From NCBI RefSeq assembly GCF_003955735.1, contig NZ_CP034464.1:310001-374000 (forward strand): a stretch of DNA of 64,000 nt, read 5' to 3'. The notes under the pieces are model-generated. The model saw nothing but the letters and a program-made list of their open reading frames with translations. It was not told the DNA's origin and did not search any database. The first letter of the stretch is position 1; the number at the start of each line of letters is the position of its first letter. A program made the position numbers and the translations under genes. Of the stretch, positions 11,468 to 20,314 are shown piece after piece. The DNA is from Undibacterium parvum (GTDB taxonomy: Bacteria; Pseudomonadota; Gammaproteobacteria; Burkholderiales; Burkholderiaceae_D).

Positions 11468-11794
11468 TTAAAACGGCATTTTAAAGCCTGGAGGCATAGG
11501 CATGCCGGCAGTCAGTCCCGACATTTTCTCGGCGCTGGTGGCTTCTGCCTTGCGTACCGCATCATTGAAGGCCGCTGCCACCAAGTCTTCCAGCATATCT
11601 TTGTCGTCACCAAACAGGGATGGATCGATGGTGACGCGTTTGACGTTATTTTTGCACGTCATGACGACCTTCACCAGACCAGCACCGGATTGTCCTTCAA
11701 CTTCAACCAGAGCCAATTGGTCCTGGGCTTTTTTCATATTGTCTTGCATTGCTTGCGCTTGCTTCATCAAGCCTGCGAGTTGGTTCTTCATCAT
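11468..11794 (-). CDS. YbaB/EbfC family nucleoid-associated protein
   Basis: Small (108 aa) dimeric DNA-binding protein of the YbaB/EbfC family, thought to organise the nucleoid and modulate gene expression. Seen: Met/Gln-rich N-terminal helix ([16 protein letters not shown]), the central sheet with [21 protein letters not shown], and the tail with [18 protein letters not shown], typical of the family. Start with AGGAG ribosome-binding site; the first Met may be either of two adjacent ones. It lies 47 bases after dnaX and upstream of recR in the classic operon order. Confidence 0.95.
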   Translation of the reverse strand: MMKNQLAGLMKQAQAMQDNMKKAQDQLALVEVEGQSGAGLVKVVMTCKNNVKRVTIDPSLFGDDKDMLEDLVAAAFNDAVRKAEATSAEKMSGLTAGMPMPPGFKMPF

Positions 11795-11841
11795 AATTTT
11801 CTCCTGAAACTAATTTAACTAACTAACTTAACTGATTTAAT

Positions 11842-14148
11842 TTAAATAGGTCGAACGCTGCCGCTGGCAATAGTTGCGCCGAATTCTCTCATTAAAGTCT
11901 GCACGAAGGTATCGCTGCGTATCGATTTTTCTGCTTGCACCTGACGTGCGGCGCGCTCCGCCACCGCTTGCGCATTGGCGGTTTGCTCTACCGCACCGAT
12001 TTGCGTCTCTATGCGCACATCACGCCCAAAACGCTCAGACAAGGCGGCGATTAGTTTATCTACGCTACCCGACGACAATAAGGTTGGCAAAGGCACGCGC
12101 AAATGAAATACCGCGGCATTGCCATTCATCTCGCACTTAATCAACTCACTTTGTTGCGCCAGTTGCTGAGCAACGGCGCGCACCGGTAAGGATGCTGCCA
12201 AATTCGGCCAATGGCCATCCCAGTTCAATTCAGTGACTGGAACCACGATCAACGCTCTGGCAGTCATCGCAGGCGGGACTTCGGTCTCAGCCACATTCAC
12301 AACCACAGCTACCACCGGAGTATCTACGCGTGCTGCAACAGACGTGCTAGCCGGAACTGGCGTAGGGGCACGAACCGCAACCAGCGCCACGATGGAAGGA
12401 TTTGCGGATGGTCTGGCAGCCGGTGCTGGAGAGGACGAAAACATCACATCGTCATCCCAAGGCGGAGGCATATCATCCATACCGGCTGGCTCAAACTGGA
12501 TTTCCTGGACTGCTGAGACTGCTGCGACTGGCGTAGCGATAGCCGCAACTACCGGCATAGCTGCGACCGCAGGTGCGGCGACTACGGCGGCTGGCGGCAC
12601 AATAGCGGCCGGCACTGGAGCCACGGCAAGCACAGGTGGCACTACCGGCTCAACAACTGCTGCCGCTGCACGTGTGCCAGAACTGCCGCCCAAGGCTTTA
12701 TTACTGCCGGCGCGGGCAGCAGCCAATGCTGCCATGGCAGGACTAAGCGCGGGCTTGACTGACGCATCTACGGCGGCAACAGCCGGAGCTGTTGTAGATG
12801 CGGGCGTGGATGCGGGCGTGGATGCGGGTGTAGAGGTTGGCGCTGATACCGCGACTGGCAAGGGCATCACGCTGACGGCATTGTGCGGAGCAATTGGAGC
12901 TGTAAATGCAGGAGTTGCAGGTACCGCAGGCGAAGCCAATGGCAAAGCGCTACTGCTACGCACCGAATTGACCGGAGTCACCGCCAACGGCGCACTGGCA
13001 ACCCGGGCGGCCGGAGCACGCGCCATCGGTGCACTGCCAGATTGCACTTGATCGCCAGCGCCGTCAGCCGGACGGAAAGCCAGCATACGCAGCAAGCTCA
13101 TGCTAAAGCCGGCGTATTCATCCGGCGCCAAGCCCAACTCGTTACGACCATGCACCGCAATTTGATAATACAGTTGAATTTCTTCCTTACCGAACAGCTG
13201 CGCCAGACGCATCAGCTCGGCACGTTCGGGCAGATCTTCGGCTATCGCCGCTGGCACCATTTGTGCAATCGCGATCTGGTGCAGCAAAGTACCCAAATCT
13301 TGCAAGGCAGCCTTATACGACAGACTGCGCGCCGCCATTTCGTCGGCGACCGCTAATAAGCCTTTGCCGTCTTGCAGCGCCAGGGCATCGAGCAAGCGTA
13401 GCAAATACGATTGATCGAGTGAGCCCAGCATGCTTTGCACTGCGTCCAGCGTGACCTTGCCGGCCGCGTAGGCGATCGCCTGATCGGTCAGCGACAAGGC
13501 ATCGCGCATAGAGCCATGCGCGCCCTGCGCCAGCAGACGCAAGGCGGGCACTTCAAATTCTATGTGTTCTTGACCGAGGATATTATCCAGATGGCTAACG
13601 ATGTGGCCGGGCGGCATCTGCTTGAGATTAAATTGCAAACAGCGCGACAAGACCGTGACCGGGATTTTCTGCGGATCGGTGGTGGCCAGAATAAATTTCA
13701 CATGCTCGGGCGGCTCTTCCAGTGTCTTCAACATCGAGTTGAAGGCATGGTTGGTCAGCATATGAACCTCATCGATCATATACACTTTAAAGCGTGCATT
13801 CGAGGGGGCGTAGATCGCTTGTTCCAACAAGGACGCCATCTCATCGACACCGCGATTCGAGGCCGCATCCATCTCTATGTAATCGACGAAGCGCCCGGCA
13901 TCAATCGCAGTACAGGCGCCGCACACACCGCAAGGGTGGGCCGTAATGCCGGTTTCGCAATTGAAAGCCTTGGCCAGAATGCGCGACAGCGTGGTCTTGC
14001 CGACCCCGCGTGTTCCTGTGAACAGATAGGCGTGATGCAGCCGCTGCTGCTCCAGAGCGTGGGATAAGGCACGAACCACGTGCTCTTGCCCCACGAGCGT
14101 TTCAAAGCTCTTGGGACGGTATTTGCGGGCGAGGACTTGATATGACAT
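11842..14148 (-). CDS. dnaX: DNA polymerase III subunits gamma and tau
   Basis: Clamp-loader ATPase (768 aa) that loads the sliding clamp and, as tau, couples the polymerase cores to the DnaB helicase. AAA+ features are seen: Walker A GTRGVGKT (45-52), zinc ligands Cys64, Cys73, Cys76 and Cys79, Walker B with Asp116-Glu117 (MIDEVHML), sensor ATTD and the arginine-finger motif SRC (168-170). Residues from about 375 to 640 are an Ala/Pro/Val-rich low-complexity linker containing an in-frame 12-bp tandem repeat (TPAS units, about 12790-12840); the tau C-terminal domain follows. Whether a shorter gamma form arises by frameshifting is not obvious from the sequence. First gene of dnaX-ybaB-recR. 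Confidence 0.97.
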   Translation of the reverse strand: MSYQVLARKYRPKSFETLVGQEHVVRALSHALEQQRLHHAYLFTGTRGVGKTTLSRILAKAFNCETGITAHPCGVCGACTAIDAGRFVDYIEMDAASNRGVDEMASLLEQAIYAPSNARFKVYMIDEVHMLTNHAFNSMLKTLEEPPEHVKFILATTDPQKIPVTVLSRCLQFNLKQMPPGHIVSHLDNILGQEHIEFEVPALRLLAQGAHGSMRDALSLTDQAIAYAAGKVTLDAVQSMLGSLDQSYLLRLLDALALQDGKGLLAVADEMAARSLSYKAALQDLGTLLHQIAIAQMVPAAIAEDLPERAELMRLAQLFGKEEIQLYYQIAVHGRNELGLAPDEYAGFSMSLLRMLAFRPADGAGDQVQSGSAPMARAPAARVASAPLAVTPVNSVRSSSALPLASPAVPATPAFTAPIAPHNAVSVMPLPVAVSAPTSTPASTPASTPASTTAPAVAAVDASVKPALSPAMAALAAARAGSNKALGGSSGTRAAAAVVEPVVPPVLAVAPVPAAIVPPAAVVAAPAVAAMPVVAAIATPVAAVSAVQEIQFEPAGMDDMPPPWDDDVMFSSSPAPAARPSANPSIVALVAVRAPTPVPASTSVAARVDTPVVAVVVNVAETEVPPAMTARALIVVPVTELNWDGHWPNLAASLPVRAVAQQLAQQSELIKCEMNGNAAVFHLRVPLPTLLSSGSVDKLIAALSERFGRDVRIETQIGAVEQTANAQAVAERAARQVQAEKSIRSDTFVQTLMREFGATIASGSVRPI

Positions 14149-14209
14149 CCCGCAATTTTACCTTATCTGTCGCGCAAAAATACACACCCCGATAAATTGA
14201 GATGCGTGC

Positions 14210-15037
14210 TCAAGCGTCATCGCCCATTGAGGATTTGGTCTGCATTGCGGTCTTAATCTGAGCTTCCTGGGCGCGCAGTTCGCGCCTCAGTGCGGCAACT
14301 TCCTGATGGAGGGCGCGGATATCGCCATGCAATTCACGCTCAAACTTGGCTTCCTCTTCACCGACAAACAGCGCGGCAATATTCGCCGTCACGATGGAGA
14401 ACATGGCGTAGCCCAGCAAGACAATAAAAACGGCAAATATTTTTGAGGCTGGCGTGGATGGCACAAAGTCGCCATAGCCTACGGTTGCCACCGTAGAGAA
14501 AGCTAACCAGACACCGTCGGCGTAATTAAGGACAGTTGGTTCCAACCAGTAGAAGCCAGCCCCGGCACTAGTCAACATCAGCAGCGCCAGCAAGATCAGC
14601 TTAATCAAATAACTCGGTTTCATGTGGCGCAACACCAGGGTAGCAATGCGCACCAGGATCAGCGTGCACAAAGCTAGTCGCAGCATCCACTCCATAATTC
14701 CCCACTGAAAATGCGAGGGCAAGGCGCTCAGGGCGCAGCCGAGAATAATCGCGACATCGAGCATCAGCTTACCGCTGCGGCGCTGCTGCTTCCTATGCTG
14801 CAACCACTGCCACACCGTGTCTAGCAAGATCAAGACGGCAGCACTGGCATACAACACATGCCCGGCCAAACGGCTAGCGTCTTTTTCACCATCAAGCAGT
14901 AAATAGAAAGCCGGTATACTCAGCAGCAGCGCAAGCAACAGGACGGGGCGCGTCAGCCAGGCAAAAAATTGCTGGGTCTTAGGGTAAATGCCGCCAGCAC
15001 TGAGCGACTGGGCATAGGGCTTTTTTTTCATCATCAT
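14210..15037 (-). CDS. Voltage-gated-type potassium channel
   Basis: Ion channel of 275 aa in the inner membrane. Hydrophobic segments at about 30-48, 60-78, 92-105, 115-136 and 144-163 precede the pore loop with the selectivity filter TVGYGD (185-190), and one further helix follows (about 200-222), giving a six-segment Kv-like layout. The segment before the pore is not a clear S4, having only scattered Arg/Lys. After the pore, residues about 225-265 are charged with a heptad-like pattern (ELHGDIRALHQEVAALRREL), probably a tetramerising coiled coil. It is a monocistronic minus-strand gene. A pentanucleotide microsatellite lies 50 bases upstream. Confidence 0.9.
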   Translation of the reverse strand: MMMKKKPYAQSLSAGGIYPKTQQFFAWLTRPVLLLALLLSIPAFYLLLDGEKDASRLAGHVLYASAAVLILLDTVWQWLQHRKQQRRSGKLMLDVAIILGCALSALPSHFQWGIMEWMLRLALCTLILVRIATLVLRHMKPSYLIKLILLALLMLTSAGAGFYWLEPTVLNYADGVWLAFSTVATVGYGDFVPSTPASKIFAVFIVLLGYAMFSIVTANIAALFVGEEEAKFERELHGDIRALHQEVAALRRELRAQEAQIKTAMQTKSSMGDDA

Positions 15038-15087
15038 CCTTGCCGTTTGCGAATTGGATAGCCGGTAATTTAGCCAACTGCCTTGTG

Positions 15088-15115
15088 TTAAGTTAAGTTA
15101 AGTTAAGTTAAGTTA
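15088..15115. repeat. TTAAG pentanucleotide microsatellite
   Basis: Five full tandem copies of TTAAG plus a partial copy, about 50 bases upstream of the potassium channel start, in the probable promoter or leader. Copy-number changes by slippage could shift promoter spacing. The rest of 15038-15328 shows no gene. Confidence 0.85.
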
Positions 15116-15328
15116 GCTTAAGTTTCGTTCATGATCCACAATCAAGCCAATTAGCTATTGATATGCATCAATTTATGACGCAGCCAGCGCTAAATATTCT
15201 CTCCAACTCTAGGCAAAACTACTCAATTAGGGCTTAGGAAAAATTGCTGTCGCTGGGTCTAAAGACTATGGCCGTACTTCAATAGCTCCAGTCGGATACT
15301 ACAAGACTGGGGCGTATGTGCGATTGCA

Positions 15329-15766
15329 TTAGTGCTCATTGACTCGTCCACGCATGGCCTTGTGGACGCCACGTTTGAGCTTGCTTTCTAGTCGGCGCAA
15401 CTGCGAACCGCGGGTCGGCTTAGTGGCTTTACGCAGCACAGGGACGAAGCTCGCTTGCAAGATAATCTCGCGCAGACGCTGCAAAGCTTCGGCCTTGTTT
15501 TTCTCCAGACTGCGCGAACTCTGAGCCTTGATCACCAACACCCCGGCATTGCTAATACGCTGGTCCGAACAAGCCAGCAAACGCTGTTGATACTCCAGCG
15601 GCAAGGAAGAAGCGGCGATATCGAAACGCAGATGAATCGCGCATGAGACCTTATTCACGTTTTGCCCACCTGGACCCTGCGCCCGTATCGCATTAAAAGC
15701 GATTTCACTGAGGTGTATCGCAATGCCTGGGCTAATTTCAAAATATTTGGTGTCTGCACTTTCCAT
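15329..15766 (-). CDS. arfB: Alternative ribosome-rescue factor ArfB (YaeJ)
   Basis: ArfB (145 aa) hydrolyses peptidyl-tRNA on ribosomes stalled at mRNA ends, a backup for tmRNA. Seen: the RF1-type catalytic GGQ in RAQGPGGQNVNKVS (about residues 29-42), the preceding AIHLSEIAFNAI segment, and a basic, flexible C-terminal tail (KPTRGSQLRRLESKLKRGVH) that inserts into the empty mRNA channel. The length fits the family and excludes full-length release factors. Monocistronic, minus strand. Confidence 0.95.
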   Translation of the reverse strand: MESADTKYFEISPGIAIHLSEIAFNAIRAQGPGGQNVNKVSCAIHLRFDIAASSLPLEYQQRLLACSDQRISNAGVLVIKAQSSRSLEKNKAEALQRLREIILQASFVPVLRKATKPTRGSQLRRLESKLKRGVHKAMRGRVNEH

Positions 15767-15824
15767 ACTATTGATTTCTATTTTCTATATTAAAAGCCAG
15801 GTAACTGTTCCGCCAACGATGAGA

Positions 15825-16000
15825 ACTCCCTCGCCCGCTGGCGGGAGAGGGCCGGGGTGAGGGTGATTGAGCAACACTTGCTTTCAAATTACTGATGCGC
15901 TTAGCACTGTGAAGTATCAAACATTGTGCTCAATTTGAACCACCCTCATCCCAACCCTTCTCCCGCGAGCGGGGGAAGGGCTTAGTATAGCGAGCTAAAT
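15825..16000. repeat. Inverted pair of CCCTC-type GC-rich repeats
   Basis: Two arms of about 41 bases (15825-15865 and 15951-15992) are inverted copies: the left arm contains GGCGGGAGAGGGCCGGGGTG and the right arm, inverted, CGCGGGAGAAGGGTTGGGATG. Each arm has its own CCGC/GCGG hairpin. TTGAGCA and TGCTCAA extend the pairing inward. This type of repeat is common between genes in proteobacteria. Confidence 0.75.
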
Positions 16001-16041
16001 AGACACCATGACTAGCAAAAATTTAAAGCACCTGCCCGCTT

Positions 16042-16100
16042 GCGCATATCCCATGCGGGTTTGCGGGCAGATAGGCTGGCAAGCCGCATGGAATATGCGC
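16042..16100. repeat. Hairpin repeat, family H, copy 2
   Basis: Outer arms GCGCATATCCCATGCGG (16042-16058) and CCGCATGGAATATGCGC (16084-16100) pair almost perfectly around a 25-base loop containing GCAGATAGGCTGGC, similar to the loop of the copy at 8431. Confidence 0.75.
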
Positions 16101-16149
16101 CTCAGCCTATGCCAATTTAAAATCTAAATTCGTCCTTGCGCAGACTCAT

Positions 16150-18690
16150 TTAGGCTCTCAGCAAGCGCTGCCTCATCTCGGCGGCCGACAAGGGTTTACT
16201 GTACAAATAGCCCTGAAATTGATCACACTCTTGTGCTTGCAAGAACGCCAGTTGTTGCGCGCTTTCTACTCCTTCTGCGATCACTTTCAGATTCAAACTG
16301 CGCGCCATCGCGATGATGGCAGCAACGATCGCAGTACCATCCTGAGCGTCACCAATATCCATGACGAACGAGCGATCTATCTTCAAGGTATCGATAGGCA
16401 GGCGCTTCAAATAACTCAAGCTCGAATAGCCGGTTCCGAAATCGTCGATAGAAATCTGCACACCAAGTTGGCTCAATGCGCTCAAGGTGGCGACCACCTC
16501 ATCGGTATTATTCATCAGACTGCCCTCGGTAATCTCCAACTCTAGCGCGCTGGCAGTCAGGCCGGTCTCGGCCAGGATGCGCGTGACTGTCTGCAAAATC
16601 GAGCTATGGTGTATCTGTATCGCCGAGAGATTAATCGCTAAATGCGGCAAGCGGTAACCGAGCGAGCGCCACTCTTGTAGCTGGGTACAGGCAGTGCGCA
16701 ATACCCACTCACCGATCGCCACGATCAAGCCCGAACTCTCCGCCAGCGGGATAAACTCCACCGGACTGACCAAGCCCAAGACCGGATGCTGCCAGCGCAA
16801 TAAAACTTCCATAGATTCTATCTGGCCGCTCTGAACCCCGACGATGGGCTGGAAATTCAAGAAAAATTCATCACGCGCTATGGCATGCCGCAAGTCTGCC
16901 GTCATGGCATAGTGGCTAACCGCTAAGCGACTCATGTCGGCATGGAAGAACATAAAATGATTGCGCCCAGCCGCCTTCACCTGGTACATCGCAGTATCGC
17001 TATTTTTGAGTAAAACATCGACCTCGCCCCCATCCTGCGGCGACACTGCGATACCGATGCTAGAACCAATGTAGAGCTCACGTTCGCCTATCTTAAAAGG
17101 CGTAGATAGAATTAATTGCAGTTTGCTCGCCAAGGTCGCGGCATTACTAGGGTCCTCAATTTTCGGCATAAAGACGATGAATTCATCGCCGCCCTGGCGC
17201 GCCAACACATCATCGGCACGCACACAGGAGCGCAGGCGATCCGCCACTTCGATTAATAAAAGATCGCCGACGTCGTGACCGATAGAATCATTGATTGCCT
17301 TAAACTGATCTAAGTCGATAAACAATACTGCGGTCATGTTCTGTTTAACGCGGGCCAGGTCCAGAGCCTCCTGCATACGTTCACGCAATAGACTGCGATT
17401 GGCTAAGTCAGTCAAAGCATCGTGGGTCGCCATGTGCAGCATCTCTTGCTCAACTTTTTTACGCTCCGTGATATCGATGCGTATCGAGATATAACTGACC
17501 ACCACGCCATGCGCATCTTTCATAGGCACGATGGCAGAGTCTACCCAATACAATAGCCCCAACTTACTGCGATTACAAATCACGCCACGCCAGATTTCAC
17601 CCTGCGCGATAGTTTTCCACATGTCCGAAAAAAAACTAGCTGGATGCAGACCCGAGTTAAGAATACGGTGATCCTGACCGATCAACTCGTTCGTTTCAAA
17701 GCCACTGATCGCGACAAACTTGGGGTTAACTTTGAGTATGCGCCCGGCGCTATCTGCCACTGAAACGATGGCATGCTGATCGATTGCCTGCATGTAGGTC
17801 GATAGCTCAGAGAACGCCTGCTCTACCCCTTGCTTGGCAAACAGCAGGGTATTGGCGGTGAGCGCTTCCAGCTCGGATTTCTCTAGCTGAGTTTGGGCAT
17901 TCTGCAAATATTTAGCTTGCCGAACGAAGCGCCAGTTGAACCAAAATATGGCTGCAAAACTGCCAAATAAAATCGCAAAAATAAAAATACTGGTGCGATT
18001 AATCTGGCTACCTGCCAATAGCTCGGTTTTATCAAGGGGAATCGTGATCGACAAGGCACCGAGCAATTGATGTTGCTGCCACTGCTTGCCTATCTGTATT
18101 CCTTGGGCACCGCGTAACTTTAAAATTTCCGGAGTTTTTTCATACGCGTTATGGCAACTGGCGCACGACATTTGCGAGGCCGGATCGGCCGACAAGTAAC
18201 GCAATACCCGGCGTCCATTTTGTATCTCAAAGCGCGACACCGCTTGCCAATCAATTGCTGCCTTTGGTTGCGCCTGATCCTGCGACTCTAGTTGCGGCCA
18301 GGCCCAACGCAAGAAATCATCGGCTAAGCCCTGGCTCACTTCCAGGTTCCACTTACTGACGGGTTTGTATTCGTAGAGCTTATCGGCATTGGTCGAGGAA
18401 GCCTGCCCCACCAATTTTAAAAACTGGGCGGGGATAGGCACATGACCAGGCTTATTTGCCGAATCAACGCTAGGACCAAAACCATCCTGAAGAAGTTTAC
18501 CGACGATCTCGTGGGCATACACCGAGCGTGCCGTGGTGGCCTGACTTGCCACAATTTTTGCGATAGTTAAGGCCTGATGTTCTATGGTGCGATTAACTGC
18601 CTGGCGCACCACCAGATAGCCCAGCACACAGGCCAAACTAAACACGGCAATTAAAACCACAAAGGATCGCGAACTACGACGAAGACGCAT
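16150..18690 (-). CDS. Membrane haem-c/PAS sensor diguanylate cyclase/phosphodiesterase (DUF3365-PAS-GGDEF-EAL)
   Basis: Cyclic-di-GMP signalling protein of 846 aa. Order: N-terminal membrane helix (about 9-30); periplasmic Tll0287-like (DUF3365) domain with a CASCH haem-c motif at 176-180; second membrane helix (about 231-251); PAS domain (about 300-420) with the PAC segment DITERKKVEQEM; GGDEF domain with intact GGDEF at about 499; EAL domain starting with EVLLRWQHP (EVL in place of EAL), then DDFGTGYSSLSYLKRLP and the C-terminal KVIAEGVES. Both enzyme signatures look mostly intact, so net activity is uncertain. The periplasmic haem suggests sensing redox state or a gas ligand (inference). 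Single gene, flanked by repeats downstream. Confidence 0.93.
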   Translation of the reverse strand: MRLRRSSRSFVVLIAVFSLACVLGYLVVRQAVNRTIEHQALTIAKIVASQATTARSVYAHEIVGKLLQDGFGPSVDSANKPGHVPIPAQFLKLVGQASSTNADKLYEYKPVSKWNLEVSQGLADDFLRWAWPQLESQDQAQPKAAIDWQAVSRFEIQNGRRVLRYLSADPASQMSCASCHNAYEKTPEILKLRGAQGIQIGKQWQQHQLLGALSITIPLDKTELLAGSQINRTSIFIFAILFGSFAAIFWFNWRFVRQAKYLQNAQTQLEKSELEALTANTLLFAKQGVEQAFSELSTYMQAIDQHAIVSVADSAGRILKVNPKFVAISGFETNELIGQDHRILNSGLHPASFFSDMWKTIAQGEIWRGVICNRSKLGLLYWVDSAIVPMKDAHGVVVSYISIRIDITERKKVEQEMLHMATHDALTDLANRSLLRERMQEALDLARVKQNMTAVLFIDLDQFKAINDSIGHDVGDLLLIEVADRLRSCVRADDVLARQGGDEFIVFMPKIEDPSNAATLASKLQLILSTPFKIGERELYIGSSIGIAVSPQDGGEVDVLLKNSDTAMYQVKAAGRNHFMFFHADMSRLAVSHYAMTADLRHAIARDEFFLNFQPIVGVQSGQIESMEVLLRWQHPVLGLVSPVEFIPLAESSGLIVAIGEWVLRTACTQLQEWRSLGYRLPHLAINLSAIQIHHSSILQTVTRILAETGLTASALELEITEGSLMNNTDEVVATLSALSQLGVQISIDDFGTGYSSLSYLKRLPIDTLKIDRSFVMDIGDAQDGTAIVAAIIAMARSLNLKVIAEGVESAQQLAFLQAQECDQFQGYLYSKPLSAAEMRQRLLRA

Positions 18691-18803
18691 ACTCTCTACC
18701 TAATAAATTCTGTCAATTTTCTAGCGTTTAAACCCTGCACTTGTAAGCTAAGGCGACTAAGGCGAGGTCTAGACACCAATACTGAAGCTGCTTTGTATAT
18801 GTC

Positions 18804-20270
18804 TTAAGGATAAAGCCTGCGCAAGATCTGCGACATACTGCTCAGCAGCTGCGCAGCCAAGCGCTGTTGCAGTTGACTACGCTCAAGCTGCTCAGGCGCA
18901 CTGCGCGCCGACTGCCAGAGCGCCACAAAGTCCGGCTTGTTTTCGTTCAGCACCGCCTCTACCTCGGCTTGCCAAAACGAGGGTGCTTCACCCTCGGCGA
19001 AATTACCACGCCCACGGCCGAAATGCGCCACCGCCAGATAGCGCAGTAGCGCTGCGACTAACAGCGAATGTAAAAACTCATCTGAAAAGCGCAGCTGTGG
19101 ATGCTTTCTATCGGTACTGGCATTAAAGGCCCAGGCCGCACCGGCAAAACTGAGCGCACCGAGAATACCACCAACTAAGGCCCCAGCACCAAAACTTAAG
19201 CCGCCCGCCATCAAATCAGCAGACACCCCAGTGGCAGCACCGGATAACATAGCGCCGAGTAAGCCCGCCTGTTTAGCATCCAAGGGCGCGCGCACCACAT
19301 ACTGCTGATGCACGCGCTGATTAATTTTATGCGCGGCACCAGCATCTAGCCTATGCAGTTTGAGCAAATCAGCGGTGCTGGCGAGCACATTCTCGTTAAG
19401 CCGTAACATGAGTTGCTGCAGCGCTTGATCATGGCGTTTTTGCTCGCGCTGCTTACCCATGCCTATCACCTTCAAGACCGTGCTTAACATCGCCGTCTCT
19501 TCTGGCGCTAGCGCTTCCACATCTTGCGCAGCCCTGATCAATTGCAGCGCTATCAATTCCATCGCTGCCTGCAAGCGCTGCTCATTATCGCGCTGCCAGA
19601 GCGCAAACAGGCTGGCATAAGCCAATTTTTTATGGTCAGGTAGCAACTCGGCTAAGGCATCGTAAAACACGCGCTCATGCACCCAGCAGCGCGCAAAAGC
19701 ATCCAGCGCCAGCACTTTCTGAACCACCGGATACGCCGCCAGATAGCTCTGCCAGCGTTGTAACTCGGCCAATTCTTCCTGCGGCGGCCGCGGCGGCCCC
19801 ATTTGATTGAGCAAAACGATGACCGGCTTACCTAACCATTGGAGTATCGCCATCTCAGGCGCCAGATAGCCAGCATCCTGCGGATCCTCCGATGAATTGA
19901 CCAGATACAGCACCACATCGGCGGTTTCGCGCGCAGTTCTCAGCGCCTGCTGGCTCAGCCAAAAAGTGCGGTCGCGATAGCGATCCAGGACTTCGCGCAA
20001 AAACCAACCGATAGGATTATCCGCCATGCCCAAACGCTTAGATAGACGCACCGTATCACCAAAACCTGGCGTATCCCAGAGCAGCAATTGATCTCCGCCA
20101 GCGTTCTGCAACAAAATATGCGATTCGGAAAAACTGGTTACGTGCGGAGCATCCCGCACCTCGCCCACATCGAGCCCGGTCAGAGTTCTGGCCAGCGTGG
20201 TTTTACCGGCATTGGTGTGCGAAATCAGCGCAATTTGTATCTGCAAAGGAGTACTCGTGGTGGTCGGCAT
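18804..20270 (-). CDS. GTPase with DUF3482 domain
   Basis: Predicted P-loop GTPase of 488 aa. G1 is SHTNAGKTTLARTL (about 17-30), G3 is WDTPGFGDT (about 60), and the G4 position reads LLNQMGPP instead of NKxD, which is unusual for guanine specificity. The C-terminal DUF3482 region has Ala/Gly-rich hydrophobic stretches (GLLGAMLSGAATG, GALVGGILGALSFAGAA) that may insert in the membrane. The gene lies 44 bases after the DUF2868 gene, a pairing I recall as recurrent in beta- and gammaproteobacteria; together they may form a membrane GTPase complex of unknown role. Downstream 18691-18803 shows nothing notable. Confidence 0.88.
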   Translation of the reverse strand: MPTTTSTPLQIQIALISHTNAGKTTLARTLTGLDVGEVRDAPHVTSFSESHILLQNAGGDQLLLWDTPGFGDTVRLSKRLGMADNPIGWFLREVLDRYRDRTFWLSQQALRTARETADVVLYLVNSSEDPQDAGYLAPEMAILQWLGKPVIVLLNQMGPPRPPQEELAELQRWQSYLAAYPVVQKVLALDAFARCWVHERVFYDALAELLPDHKKLAYASLFALWQRDNEQRLQAAMELIALQLIRAAQDVEALAPEETAMLSTVLKVIGMGKQREQKRHDQALQQLMLRLNENVLASTADLLKLHRLDAGAAHKINQRVHQQYVVRAPLDAKQAGLLGAMLSGAATGVSADLMAGGLSFGAGALVGGILGALSFAGAAWAFNASTDRKHPQLRFSDEFLHSLLVAALLRYLAVAHFGRGRGNFAEGEAPSFWQAEVEAVLNENKPDFVALWQSARSAPEQLERSQLQQRLAAQLLSSMSQILRRLYP

Positions 20271-20314
20271 AAGGAGATTATTCTGAGGTCAAAGTGGCGC
20301 GCAAAGTGCCGCGA

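Noticed and set aside
12233..13051. Plus-strand frame of 272 residues, Ala/Gly/Thr-rich
   Set aside because: Antisense shadow of the low-complexity dnaX linker.
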